Assembly (NCBI GenBank): GCA_964596645.1 | Contig: CAZQVB010000001.1 | Span: 62,001-126,000 of the forward strand | Direction of reading: 5' to 3' | Source: CAVQEK01 sp964596645 | GTDB lineage: Bacteria; Bacteroidota; Bacteroidia; Cytophagales; Cyclobacteriaceae | Length of the DNA: 64,000 nucleotides | Shown here: positions 1 to 10,200 of the stretch, one piece after another | How the letters are laid out: each line of letters starts with the position of its first letter | Numbering within the stretch: the first letter of the stretch is position 1 | Notes under the pieces: model-generated | Database searches by the model: none | What the model was told of the DNA's origin: nothing | What the model saw: only the letters and a program-made list of their open reading frames with translations | Position numbers and translations under genes: made by a program

Positions 1-2456
1 AAGTCGAAAGAGCCGCTTAGCCTGCCGGCTATCAGCGAATAATCGAGGCCGGCGTTGAGTGTAGTAGCCCGCTCCCAGCCGAGGTTGTCATTGCGCAGGC
101 TGTTTAGTTTAACACCGCCTACTACCGTTTCACCAAACACGTACGCCACATTGCGCAGCAGGGGCAACGATCGGTATGTACCCACTGCCTGGTTGCCAAC
201 TGTTCCATAAGAAAGCCGAATTTTCACATCGTCCATCCAATTGATGCCCTGCATAAATGGCTCGTTGGTGATCCTCCATGCCACGGCAGCAGAAGGGAAC
301 GTGCCGTACTTGGTGTTGCGCGCAAAACCAGAGTAACCGTCCCTGCGCACGGTGCCGGTGATGTAGTATTTCTCTCTGTAATTGTAATTGAACCGGCCCA
401 TGTAAGACACCAAATCCCATTCACTTCTAAAATTTCCGCCGGGCAGTATCGGATTTTCACCTGCATTGAGGTTGTACCACAGTAAGTCGTCGGTCACAAA
501 TCCTGAAGCTCCTGAGGTCACACGTTCAAAATCTGACGATTGCCGGCTATACAATCCGGTGATGTCAATGCTGTGGTCGTCAAACTGCTTTTGGTATTTC
601 ACAATGTTCTCCCAGGTATAGTCCCACAGTCGCGATTCCCGCACTTCTGCCAGGCCATTGTTGGCATCGCCCAGCCAGGTGCCGCGTGGCCAATATAGGG
701 CCTCCTTGGTATTGCGCAGCGTGGTGCCGAAATTCATCCGGTAAGAAAGCCCGCTGACGAATTCCGGCTGAATCTCGAAATAGATATTATTGAAAAAGTT
801 GGTAAAGTTGTTTGCCTGAGTAGAGAGCTCATTTTCTGCAACAGGGTTTACCAACAACTCATCATTTGCCTGTGGAAACTGCGCAAAAGAGCCATCATCT
901 TCATAGATTCTGGAAAATGGGCTGAGCCTGTAATAAGCCGGCTGGTTGTTGATGCCCCACACCACGCGCTCGTAATCATTATAACTGAAGAGCAGGTTGT
1001 CGCCCACTTTGAGCCAGGGCGCTATGGAGGCAATCTCCATGTTATTCTTCAAGGTGACGCGGCTAAAGCCCGTGCTCTTTTGAAGCCCCTCCTCATCTAC
1101 ATAAGAGATGGAAAAGTAATCTCTAATGCTTTCGTTGCCGGTATTCACACTGATCTGATAGTCTTGCCGCATGGCGTCGCGGTTGAGCATCTCATCCATC
1201 CAATCCACTGATTCGCCGCGTTCCCAACTTTTCAGCTCGTTCAGTTCCAGTATGCGTTCTGCTATTTCAGCCTCCGGTTCATTGCCTGTAATAGTTCCCT
1301 CGGTGATGTGCGCTGCACGGCGAAAATCATAAAATTGTTCGGCGTTCATCAGCTCATATTCTACGGCTTCGTTTTGAACAGACCAGGAGGCATTGAGCTC
1401 GATGGTGGTTTTGCCACTCACCCCACGCTTTGTGGTGATCAGTATGACGCCACTGGCTGCACGCGAACCATATATGGCGGAGGCCGATGCGTCTTTTAGT
1501 ACTTCTACAGAAGTAATGTCGTTGGGATTGATGTCGCGGATATCGCCAGCAAAGGGGATACCGTCTACCACTATCAATGGTTCGCTATTGGCTGTTATGC
1601 TGTTCAACCCTCGAATTTGTATACTGCCACTGGTGCCCGGCTGGCCAGACCCCCTGGTGATGTTGAGCCCGGGCACTGAGGCCTGCAAAGCCTGAAATAA
1701 GTTGGGATTGGCATTTTGTTCTAATTTCTCAGAGGACACAGAAGCTACAGCACCCACTATATCGCTTTTCTTTTGTGTGCCGTAGCCCACCACTACTATT
1801 TCTTCCAGCGAGGTAAGATCGGGCAGTAGGGTAAGATCAATCACAGTACGATTGCCCACCACCACTTCTTCAGATACAAAGCCAACTGAGCTGAATACCA
1901 GGACAGATTCCTGGGTGGGCACATCAATGGCATAATTGCCATCCAGATCGGTCACAGTGCCAAAGGCTGTGCCTTTGATGATCACGTTCACTCCGGGCAA
2001 TCCACTGTTGTCTTCACCCGACAGCACCTGCCCTTTCACGGTAAAGTTGTCAATAATGATTTCCAATGAATTGTTAGCGGGCGTCAACACGTCCTTTTGC
2101 CTTACAGAAATACTGTTGTTGACCTGCCGAAACCTGAGGTTGGTCTGTGAGGAAATGCTCATGAGAAAATCGGCGACCGTAAGGCGCCGCGACTGCACTG
2201 ATATGCTCGCATTGCGGTCGATATCGCCGTGCTGAAACTGAAATTTGTAGTCGGTCTTTTCTTCAATAGAGCGAAAAGCATCGATGAGCTTCATCTGTTC
2301 TACATGAAGCTCTATCACAGTTTCCTTCACACTGCTGACTTTTTGGCCCAAGCCCTCTGAGGCTAGCACCAGGCTGATGATGAAGCACTGCAAGAGCGCT
2401 CCTGCCATTGTATACTTCGTAAGCATAGCAACTTTTCTTAGTAGTTTACTTTTCAT
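1..2456 (-). CDS. SusC/RagA TonB-dependent outer membrane receptor (partial, 3' end outside window)
   Basis: Outer-membrane importer that takes up glycan fragments with a SusD partner, energised by TonB. About 818 codons are visible from the ATG at 2456; the C-terminal barrel strands run off the window. In order: a signal peptide (residues 1-38), an STN domain (about 50-110) as in transducing receptors that talk to FecR, a carboxypeptidase-regulatory-like domain (about 125-200), the plug with the hallmark EEIVVVGYG and VLKDASASAIYGSRA motifs, then barrel. It lies directly downstream of a FecR gene on the same strand. STN plus FecR plus ECF sigma implies cell-surface signalling control. The substrate cannot be told because its SusD and enzymes lie outside the window. 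Confidence 0.93.
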   Translation of the reverse strand, partial: MKSKLLRKVAMLTKYTMAGALLQCFIISLVLASEGLGQKVSSVKETVIELHVEQMKLIDAFRSIEEKTDYKFQFQHGDIDRNASISVQSRRLTVADFLMSISSQTNLRFRQVNNSISVRQKDVLTPANNSLEIIIDNFTVKGQVLSGEDNSGLPGVNVIIKGTAFGTVTDLDGNYAIDVPTQESVLVFSSVGFVSEEVVVGNRTVIDLTLLPDLTSLEEIVVVGYGTQKKSDIVGAVASVSSEKLEQNANPNLFQALQASVPGLNITRGSGQPGTSGSIQIRGLNSITANSEPLIVVDGIPFAGDIRDINPNDITSVEVLKDASASAIYGSRAASGVILITTKRGVSGKTTIELNASWSVQNEAVEYELMNAEQFYDFRRAAHITEGTITGNEPEAEIAERILELNELKSWERGESVDWMDEMLNRDAMRQDYQISVNTGNESIRDYFSISYVDEEGLQKSTGFSRVTLKNNMEIASIAPWLKVGDNLLFSYNDYERVVWGINNQPAYYRLSPFSRIYEDDGSFAQFPQANDELLVNPVAENELSTQANNFTNFFNNIYFEIQPEFVSGLSYRMNFGTTLRNTKEALYWPRGTWLGDANNGLAEVRESRLWDYTWENIVKYQKQFDDHSIDITGLYSRQSSDFERVTSGASGFVTDDLLWYNLNAGENPILPGGNFRSEWDLVSYMGRFNYNYREKYYITGTVRRDGYSGFARNTKYGTFPSAAVAWRITNEPFMQGINWMDDVKIRLSYGTVGNQAVGTYRSLPLLRNVAYVFGETVVGGVKLNSLRNDNLGWERATTLNAGLDYSLIAGRLSGSFD

Positions 2457-2496
2457 AGTTTCGGGTAGTTTTTGTTAAAAACAATTTTTGTTTTAG

Positions 2497-2544
2497 GGCG
2501 ATCTGCTCACAACCGCCAAGCGTGAGTATCGATCGCCTTTTTTT
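2497..2544. other. stem-loop in FecR-SusC intergenic region
   Basis: GGCGATC (2497-2503) pairs with GATCGCC (2531-2537). Inside it a second helix, CTCAC/GTGAG, shortens the loop, and seven T follow on the + strand. Both neighbouring genes read on the minus strand, where the hairpin has the A-tract in front of it and no U-tract behind it. For the SusC transcript it is therefore a leader structure and not a classical terminator; on the + strand it could stop antisense transcription. A hairpin in the same relative position occurs at 51942-51979. Confidence 0.45.
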
Positions 2545-2570
2545 GGGTCAATTTGTTCTAATGCATAGGC

Positions 2571-3575
2571 TTAGTTTTTAAAGGTTATAATCACGTCTTT
2601 ACTGCGTATTTCATAATCGAACGGCCGGGTAAAGCTCATGGCCGTCAGCACGTTTTTCAGGTATTCATTCTTGAATTCGCCGCTGTAGCTCCACACCGCA
2701 TTGTCGTTGTTCGATATTTTTATCGTCACGCCATACCAGCGCTCCAATGTTGCCACCACCTGTGGCAGGGTTGCCTTATTGAAAAATAATATGCCATCTT
2801 TCCACACGGTATGCTCGTTGGGATCGAAGCGAAACTTGTCGGGTGCGTCATGTGCTGTATAAGCCACGGCTTCACCCGGTGTAAGCTCCAGAGATTCTCC
2901 CCGAGCCACTTGTTCACCTGCTGTCTTCGTCACCCGCACCCGGCCCTCCACAATCGCCACCGTAGTGCCTCCCTCAGCCGGCCTGCTGTAAACATTAAAT
3001 TTGGTTCCTAACACTAGCGTGCGCACGGCGTTTGCCTCTACCACAAACAATGCACTATCGCTGTGAACAACTTCAAAATATGCCTCACCCTCCAGCCTCA
3101 CCAACCGATTGCCGTCGGCAAAATCATCTACATAAGAGATAGAGCTCTCAGAATTGAGCCAAACCACCGATCCGTCGGGTAAGAATATTTTTGATTTTTG
3201 GCCTGATGGGTTTTCCTTCGTTACGGTGTGGAACAGCACTTGTGCCACATCCGCCTGCGGGTGCGGAAGAAAGTAGAACAAGGCAAACAAGGCTACTAAT
3301 AAAAATACCAAAATGGCCACATAGCGCAGCGCCGCAGCATGAATCCGTGCATGCCGCATTGGCTTCTTGTCCGCCGTGTGTCGCATACTGCGCTGCACTA
3401 TTTTATGCACTACCTCCGGATCGACATCGGGCTTGGACTCACCTTGCCATGAGCTGGAGAACTGGCCTTCGAACGAGTTCGAAAATTGTTCAGAATGCAG
3501 CCAGTCCATCACCTTCTTCACCTCATCCTCGGTGCTTCTTCCGTCAAAAAAACGATTCAGGATTTCTCGATCCAT
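2571..3575 (-). CDS. FecR-family anti-sigma factor / signal transducer
   Basis: Inner-membrane regulator that holds an ECF sigma factor and passes on the signal from an STN-containing SusC receptor. About 334 residues from the ATG at 3575 (MDREILNRFFDG). An upstream in-frame ATG at 3632 only adds a tail unlike the family. A cytosolic helical N-terminus (about 1-85) is followed by one membrane segment (about 90-110), then a periplasmic FecR domain with the SGQKSKIFLPDGSVVWLNS motif and a C-terminal DUF4974-like domain (TLERWYGVTIKI). It is transcribed divergently from the ECF sigma gene beginning near 3681 and runs into the SusC gene. Confidence 0.93.
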   Translation of the reverse strand: MDREILNRFFDGRSTEDEVKKVMDWLHSEQFSNSFEGQFSSSWQGESKPDVDPEVVHKIVQRSMRHTADKKPMRHARIHAAALRYVAILVFLLVALFALFYFLPHPQADVAQVLFHTVTKENPSGQKSKIFLPDGSVVWLNSESSISYVDDFADGNRLVRLEGEAYFEVVHSDSALFVVEANAVRTLVLGTKFNVYSRPAEGGTTVAIVEGRVRVTKTAGEQVARGESLELTPGEAVAYTAHDAPDKFRFDPNEHTVWKDGILFFNKATLPQVVATLERWYGVTIKISNNDNAVWSYSGEFKNEYLKNVLTAMSFTRPFDYEIRSKDVIITFKN

Positions 3576-3680
3576 AGCGGGTACTTCATTACTTCTACAT
3601 CCTATTATCCCTGCCACAGGCGCTTTACTCATAACAGAAAAAAAACTTTAATTTGCTCGTGGTATAAAAGAGCAGCAGGA

Positions 3681-4232
3681 TTGTCAGCAACTGATTTGAA
3701 GATCGATAATGCCTTTATCGCCAAACTCAAGAGCGGCGACAGCCAAGCCTATCGCCAGGTTTACTATGCCTTTACGCCAATTATTTACAAAGAGAGTCTT
3801 CGGATGTACCTGCGGCATGAAGATGCCGAAGAAGTTTGTCAGGAAGTATTTCTAAAGCTTTGGGAAGTACGCCACCGCCTTGATGAGGAGGGTTCTTTGG
3901 GCGGGCTTATATACACAATGGCCAAAAACACCATTCTGAAAAAAATTCGAAAACGTGCTTACCAGGTAGTGCTGGAAAAATATTGGAAGCTGAACACCCC
4001 CTCCACCACCAGCAATACAGAAGAGTATCTCGACCTTAAAAACCTGAGCGAAGTCTCAGGCGATTTTTTGGAACGCCTGCCGGAGCGGCAGCGTCAGATA
4101 CTGTCTATGCGCATCAACGACAGCCTGAGCCATGATGAAATAGCCGTTCGCCTGGGTTTGTCGAAAAGAACCGTCGAGAACCAGGTATTGCGCGGCATGA
4201 AAAAATTGCGTGCTTATCTGGGCAAGTTATAA
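3681..4232 (+). CDS. ECF RNA polymerase sigma-70 factor
   Basis: Sigma factor of the extracytoplasmic-function class, the likely partner of the divergent FecR protein. Region 2 is seen in YRQVYYAFTPIIYKESL and the DAEEVCQEVFLKLWE motif; region 4 in LPERQRQILSMRIND and the helix-turn-helix around DEIAVRLGLSKRTVENQV. There is no ATG at a sensible position: the open frame extends back to 3486, inside fecR, so a TTG at 3681 (alternatively 3696) is the likely start, giving about 183 residues, usual for the family. The 105-bp gap to fecR should hold both promoters. No adjacent gene follows on the same strand. Confidence 0.88.
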   Translation: MSATDLKIDNAFIAKLKSGDSQAYRQVYYAFTPIIYKESLRMYLRHEDAEEVCQEVFLKLWEVRHRLDEEGSLGGLIYTMAKNTILKKIRKRAYQVVLEKYWKLNTPSTTSNTEEYLDLKNLSEVSGDFLERLPERQRQILSMRINDSLSHDEIAVRLGLSKRTVENQVLRGMKKLRAYLGKL

Positions 4233-4322
4233 TGATGGTGTACAACAGGGAGTACAAATTCAAAACCATACACATCCTACGGACGTTCTTTTAAACCATG
4301 ATTTTTCTAAGACAGGCAGAGA

Positions 4323-4330
4323 TAAATTTG
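4323..4330 (+). promoter_or_regulatory. candidate Bacteroidota -7 promoter element
   Basis: TAAATTTG fits TAnnTTTG and lies 31 bases before the ATG at 4362. Upstream only a T-rich stretch (4302-4306) could serve as the -33 element, so the assignment is tentative. Confidence 0.4.
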
Positions 4331-4361
4331 ACCTTTTCTTCACCATTTATTCCAGAAACGA

Positions 4362-6021
4362 ATGCCAACTATACCTGAAGAAACCTCAGCCATTTTGTTC
4401 CCCAAGTTGACTGATGCACAAATCGATTTTTTGAAAAAATACGGCACGGAAGAAAGCCTGACGGAGGGACAGGTGATCATAGAAGAAGGAACTAAAAACT
4501 ATGACTTGTTTGTGACCCTCGACGGCGCCATAGGCATCATCGACCCCAACACCGGCGAAGCCGTGACCTCGCATACAGCGGGTGAGTTTACCGGCAACAG
4601 CGATATTCTTTCTGAAAGAGCCTCGGTTTTCCGGGCTGTTGCTACCGCCAACAGCCGCGTGCTCAGAATCGACCACAGCCGCTTTCAGGAGATCATAAGC
4701 CACAACTCCCAACTCAGCGATCTACTGCTCAGGGCCTTCATATCGCGTCGGGTATATGAAATTGAGCAAAGCCTGGCTACCGTCACACTGATCGGGTCGA
4801 GATATTCGCCTGAAACTTTCAAGATCAGGGAGTTCCTCAGCAAAAATCACCTGCAACACACCTGGATAGATCTGGAAGAAGATGACCAGGCAGAAACACT
4901 GCTGCGACGGTTTGCCATACAAGAAGAAGACACGCCGGTGATCATCAATCGGAGAAACGAGGTGATGAAAAACCCCAGCATCAAAGAAATTGCCGAAGCC
5001 ACCGGTGTAGATGCACGCTGGGATGAAGGCCGTTACGATGTGATCGTAGTAGGCGCCGGCCCTGCAGGGCTGGCCGCCAGTGTGTATGCCGCCTCAGAAG
5101 GGCTAAGGGTAGTCACCATCGACGCCATTGGCCCGGGCGGGCAGGCCGGCACCAGCTCCAAAATTGAGAATTATCTCGGTTTTCCTACCGGCATTGCTGG
5201 CAGCGAGCTTGCCGCCCGCGCGTACCATCAGGCGCAGAAGTTCGGCTGCACCATATCTATACCGCACAAGGCCCATAAGCTGGAGTTTGAAGGCCACAGC
5301 TTCAAGCTCACCATGGAGTCCGGCGAGGNNNNNNNNNNCCATACTCGGCAGCACGGTGATCGCAGCCACCGGGGCGCACTACCGTCGGTTGGCACTGCAC
5401 AACCTCAGCCACTACGAAGGCCGGGGGGTGTACTACGGCGCCACCCAGATGGAAGCACGCACCTGCCAAGGCAATGAGGTAATCGTAGTTGGGGGCGGCA
5501 ACTCAGCCGGGCAGGCGGCCATATTTCTGGCCAACCATGCCTCGCACGTTCACCTGGTGATACGCCGCCAGGACCTGAGCGCGACCATGTCGGCCTACCT
5601 GATCAAGCGCATAGAAAATCATCCGAACATCACGCTGATACCGCACACGGAGGTAACGGCCCTGGAGGGCAGCGAGCATCTGGAAAGGGTAACACTGCAC
5701 CATAGTGAAACAAAGAAAGATACCGTGATAGACGTGGCCAACCTCTTCTTATTTATAGGCGCCGAGCCGTGCAGCGATTGGATAGGGCCACTCACATGCA
5801 CCGATGGCAAGGGCTTTATTCTCACAGGTCGCGATATTACCAAGCCTATGCTGCAGGCACATCACTGGCCGCTGGAGCGCGAACCTTACGATCTGGAGTC
5901 GTGCGTGCCGGGCCTCTTCGCCGTAGGCGACATACGCAGTGGCTCTACCAAGCGAGTGGCGTCGGCAGTGGGCGAAGGCGCCATGGCCGTGAGCCATATC
6001 CATGCCTTTTTGAAGCCATAA
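4362..6021 (+). CDS. Cyclic nucleotide-binding domain / thioredoxin-reductase-like FAD oxidoreductase fusion (contains assembly gap)
   Basis: Predicted cytosolic flavoprotein. Residues 1-140 form a cNMP-binding (Crp-like) sensor domain. Residues 150-225 resemble a glutaredoxin/thioredoxin fold without the CxxC (RYSPETFKIREFL). From 230 on it is a thioredoxin-reductase fold: FAD motif VVGAGPAGLAAS, GPGGQAGTSSKIENYLGFP, then after the gap NADPH motif VVGGGNSAGQAA and the C-terminal FAVGDIRSGSTKR. The redox CATC of true thioredoxin reductase is replaced by Gly-Ala-Thr-Gln at 5437-5448, so it cannot reduce a disulfide in the usual way. The N run at 5329-5338 changes the apparent frame; motifs continue across it, so I treat it as one gene of about 550 residues. 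The architecture is known in many bacteria, but its electron acceptor is not settled. Confidence 0.85.
5329..5338. other. assembly gap (10 N) inside the oxidoreductase gene
   Basis: Ten N of presumably arbitrary length. The reading frame on the two sides differs, but the protein family continues across it. Confidence 0.98.
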
Positions 6022-6090
6022 GGGCAGGTATGAAACAAGCTGAGGATGAGGATGACAAAACAGAACAAGGATCAGTGACCTTGTCGTGCA

Positions 6091-6829
6091 TTAGGAAAAA
6101 ACCATGCCCCCGTTGATGTCGATGTTGGCGCCGTTGATGTAAGATGATTGGTCAGAGACCAGATAAGCCACCAGATCGGCCACTTCATGCGGCCGACCTT
6201 CCCGGCGCAGTGGCGTGGTAGCGGCTACCTTTTCCCTGNNNNNNNNNNNNNNNNNNNNNNNNNNTCATGCCCGGGCACACACAATTTACCCTGATCTGCT
6301 CCGGGCCAAACTCCTTGGCCCACCCACGGGTAAGCGTGCTGATGGCACCCTTCGATGCTGAGTACAAGGTAGAGCCGCCCCCGCCGCCATCGCGGGCAGC
6401 CTGAGAAGAAAAGTTGATAATGACACCTCCCGAAGGCATAGAGGGCTTTACGGCTTTGGTGGCCAACCAGGTTGTTTTTACGTTCAGGTCCATCACCAGA
6501 TCGTAAAAATCCTCATCCTGCTCATCGAGTGTTTTGCGTGCTACCAGGCCACCGGCATTGTTGATCAGAATATGTATATCACGACCAAATGCTTCCTGTG
6601 CCTGCTGCACCAGGTGCTGCGCATCAGCCATTTTCATCATATCCCCCTGCACGGCTATGGCGCTACCGCCACTGTCGGTGATCTCGTTCAGCGTGGCGTG
6701 TGCTTCTTTTTCACTGCTGCGATAATTGATAACGACGCTGGCGCCCAGGCTGGCCAGTTTGAGGGAAACATGTTTGCCTATGTCTCTCCCACCGCCGGTA
6801 ACGATGGCTGTTTTTCCTTGAAGGCTCAT
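6091..6829 (-). CDS. Short-chain dehydrogenase/reductase (SDR), FabG-like (contains assembly gap)
   Basis: NAD(P)-dependent oxidoreductase with a Rossmann fold. The N-terminal cofactor motif TGGGRDIG (a TGxxxGxG variant) follows the start at 6829. NNAGG is next, then the catalytic Ser and Tyr-x-x-x-Lys (YSASK). The 26-N gap (6239-6264) interrupts the region after CVCPGM. Beyond it the frame differs but gives the expected SDR C-terminus (SSYINGANIDINGGM) up to the stop at 6091-6093. Total length near 246 residues is normal for the classical SDR family. Substrate is unknown; 3-oxoacyl-ACP reductase or a sugar/alcohol dehydrogenase are both possible. It converges on the preceding oxidoreductase gene. 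Confidence 0.85.
6239..6264. other. assembly gap (26 N) inside the SDR gene
   Basis: A scaffold gap of estimated size; coding frames on either side are offset. Confidence 0.98.
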
Positions 6830-7068
6830 AGTTTAAGATTTAGTGGTGACTGATGTCAGGCTCTGTTCGGTGTATATGGCGAAAGTAATACCCGGCGCTG
6901 CGTCAGGCAAATGTTCCATTTGCTTTTCTGGACACTACAGTCTGGCACTTCGGCAAGGCCTCCGCGCGGGAGCCATAAATTATATTTGTTAACCATTTGT
7001 TAACCTTTCCAATCTCTCTTTGCTGGCAATGACGGCATCTGGCGCTCTTTGTTCACGATTGCACGTAC

Positions 7069-7087
7069 AACATTTGCCGGCAATGTT
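7069..7087. promoter_or_regulatory. candidate operator, AACATT-N7-AATGTT inverted repeat
   Basis: Perfect 6-bp arms around TGCCGGC, ending about ten bases before the candidate -33 element of the susC promoter. The position suits an activator site. The factor is unknown. Confidence 0.3.
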
Positions 7088-7096
7088 TACCCCATG

Positions 7097-7126
7097 TTGC
7101 TAACCAATTGTACCGAGATATTTTAG
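7097..7126 (+). promoter_or_regulatory. candidate promoter of the starch PUL
   Basis: TTG at 7097-7099, a spacer of 19 bases and TATTTTAG at 7119-7126 (one mismatch to TAnnTTTG). This predicts a 5' leader of roughly 115 bases before susC. Confidence 0.35.
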
Positions 7127-7246
7127 GATGCACTCTGTCCATCACAGAAATTTACCACTGTCTTATTTGTGAAAATGGCAAAAAGACAAGTGCCAATCTT
7201 AATCGTTTTGTTAATACAAAAATTTAAACACCAAAACATTCTCATT

Positions 7247-10200
7247 ATGCAAATCAATTACAAAATCAGGTTCCTCACTGCCCTGGCTATGCTGCTTACC
7301 ACGGCAGGCCTTTATGCGCAGGATATGGTATCGGGCAAGGTGACCGATGCCATGGACGGTTCGCCCATACCCGGCGTAAACGTAATACTTAAAGACACCC
7401 CGCGCGGCACAGTTACCGGGCTGGACGGCACATACCAAATAGCCGCTTCCGATCAGGATGTACTCGTCTTTTCATTTGTTGGCTACACCTCAGAGGAAAC
7501 AGTCGTCGGCAATCGATCGGTCATCGACATTTCGATGAATCTGGATGTGACCTCCCTGTCGGAGATTGTAGTGGTTGGCTATGGCGAAACCCGCAAAGAA
7601 GATCTTACCGGCGCGGTGGCTGTTATAGACAGCAAAGACTTTAACAAAGGCGTGATGGCCTCACCACAAGAGCTGCTGGTAGGCAAGATGGCCGGCGTGC
7701 AGGTGGTGGCACCTACCGGCGCACCAGGCGCCAGCTCTACCATACGCATACGCGGCGGATCATCACTGCGGGCCAGCAATGACCCACTCATCGTGATCGA
7801 CGGCTTTCCGGTAGACAATACGCGCAACTCGGCCACCGATGCCACCTCACTGGCCGGTATGCCCAACCCACTGGCCTCCATCAACCCCAACGACATAGAG
7901 AGCATCACGGTGCTGAAAGATGCCTCGGCCACCGCCATTTATGGATCCCGCGCCTCCAATGGTGTCGTCATCGTCACCACCAAACGCGGCCAGGAAGGCA
8001 AACCACTTTCCATCAACTATGCCGGCACAGTTTCCACCAGCGAAGCCACCAACCTGATCGACGTATACGACGGTGACGAATATCGAACGCTGATGGGCGA
8101 GCTGCTGGAGTCGGGCCTGTCGGGGCTCAATCAGAACGCACTGTCCAGACTCGGAGATGCCAACACAGACTGGCAACAGGAGATTTACCGCAGGGCCGTC
8201 TCCAATGACCACAACGTAAGCATAACCGGCGCCACCGAAAACATGCCCTATCGAGCTTCGTACGGCTACACCAACCAGCAGGGTATATTGAAAACCACGC
8301 TCATGGAGCGCCATACGGTAAGTATAGGGCTCGATCCTTCTTTCTTTGATGATCACCTGAAGCTGACGGTGAATGGCAAGGGGATGAAAACGTTTAACGA
8401 CTTTGGCAAGACAGACGCCATAAGCGCTGCGGTGGCCTACGATCCCACACAGCCCATCTTCAACGACAACACGCGCTATGCCGGCTACCACACCTGGATA
8501 AACCTGGACCAGACACTGCCCGGCGGCGGTATCGACAAAAACGGCGACCCCAATCCTCTGGGCGTGAAAAACCCGGTAGCCCTGCTCGACCTCACAGAAA
8601 ACCGCTCCAGCGTATATCGGGGAATTGGTAATGTGCAGCTCGACTACAAATTTCACTTTCTACCCGAACTGAAGGCCACCGTAAACGCCGGCATGGACTA
8701 CGCCCACAGTGAGGGCTACGACAATGCCCCCGCTACCGCACCCTGGACTTATACGGCGGGTGTTGGCCAATTGAGAAACTACACAGCCATCAACAGGTCG
8801 GAGGTGCTGGATATGTACCTGAATTACAAAAAGGAACTCGACATACACCGCTTCGATGTGACAGCGGGTTACTCCTGGCAGCACTTCAAGCGCGAGGGAA
8901 GCAACTACAACCGCAATGCCGCTGAAACCATCATATCGGAAGACAGCGAATATGCCAACGAAAATTATCTGGTCTCTTTCTTTGGCAGGCTCAACTACAC
9001 ATTGCTCGACAAGTATCTGCTCACCGTAAACCTGCGAAGCGACGGCTCTTCACGCTTCAGTGAAGACAACCGTTGGGGCTTCTTCCCGGGCCTGGCTTTT
9101 GCCTGGCAGATCAAAGATGAGGCGTTCCTGGCCGACAACAATACCATCAGCGACCTGAAGCTGCGCCTCGGCTATGGCATCACAGGACAGCAGGAGATCT
9201 ATGGCGGTGTTTACCCTTACCTGCCGATCTATCGCCAAAGTACAGAAACAGCCCAGTACCAATTGGGCGATGAGTTTTACTACACCTGGCGGCCCGACCC
9301 GTACGATGCCAACATCAAATGGGAAGAAACAACGACCTACAACATAGGTGTGGACTTTGGCCTGTTCAACAATCGCCTCACAGGCTCGGTGGATGTGTAC
9401 AAACGCATCACCGACGACCTGATCAACTTCATTCCGATAGCGGCAGGAAGCAACTTCTCCAACTTCCTCACCACCAACGTGGGCTCGCTGGAAAACCAGG
9501 GTGTGGAACTTTCACTGAACGGCTACGCCATCTCTACAGAAAAAGTTAGCTGGAATGTGGGCATGAACCTCACATACAACGAAAACGAAATCACCAGGCT
9601 GCTGCGCGTCTCTAATCCCGACTATCCGGGTATTGACGAAGGCGACATCGGCGGCGGCACAGGCAACAAGGTGCAGAACAACCAGGTGGGCTTTCCCAAC
9701 CGCTCTTTCTTTGTGTTCGAACAAGTATATAATGAAAGCGGCATGCCGATAGAAGGTCTTTATGTAGACCGCTCGGGAAGTGGCGGGGAAGTGATCAGCA
9801 ACAACCTGAACAAGTACCACTCTGACAACCCGGCACCGGAGTATCTGATTGGCGTGAATTCTTCATTGAATGTGAATAATTTCGACTTCTCATTCAGTGG
9901 CCGGCTGAACCTGGGCGCCTATGTGTACAACAACGTATTCTCAGAACGTGCCCTTTATTCGCAGGCCTACAACCAGTCGGGCTTCTTCAACAATCTTCCG
10001 ACCGCCGTGGAATCGACCGGCTTCGTAGATCCACAGTACTGGTCTGACCACTACGTGGAAAGTGCCGATTTCTTCCGGATGGACTTCATGAGCCTGGGCT
10101 ACAACTTCGGCGGCATTTTCAATGACCTGATGCAGGCCCGCGTAAGCTTTACCGTACAAAATGCCTTCTTGATCACGGAATACAACGGCCTGGATCCGGA

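Larger units (their letters stand above)
6830..7246. promoter_or_regulatory. 417-bp intergenic control region before the starch PUL
   Basis: Lies between the divergent SDR gene and susC, with no convincing ORF. It holds TATATTTG at 6981-6988 (a -7-like box, no matching -33), a tandem GTTAACC...GTTAACC at 6988-7005, an inverted repeat at 7069-7087 and a candidate promoter at 7097-7126. It is the natural place for maltodextrin-dependent control because no regulator gene adjoins the PUL. Confidence 0.5.

Noticed and set aside
3486..3680. N-terminal extension of the ECF sigma gene from ATG 3486
   Set aside because: It overlaps the divergent fecR start and encodes residues unlike sigma factors.
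5128..6021. Separate gene for the second half of the oxidoreductase, or a frameshift pseudogene
   Set aside because: The frame change coincides with ten N; motifs run on across the gap as in one protein.
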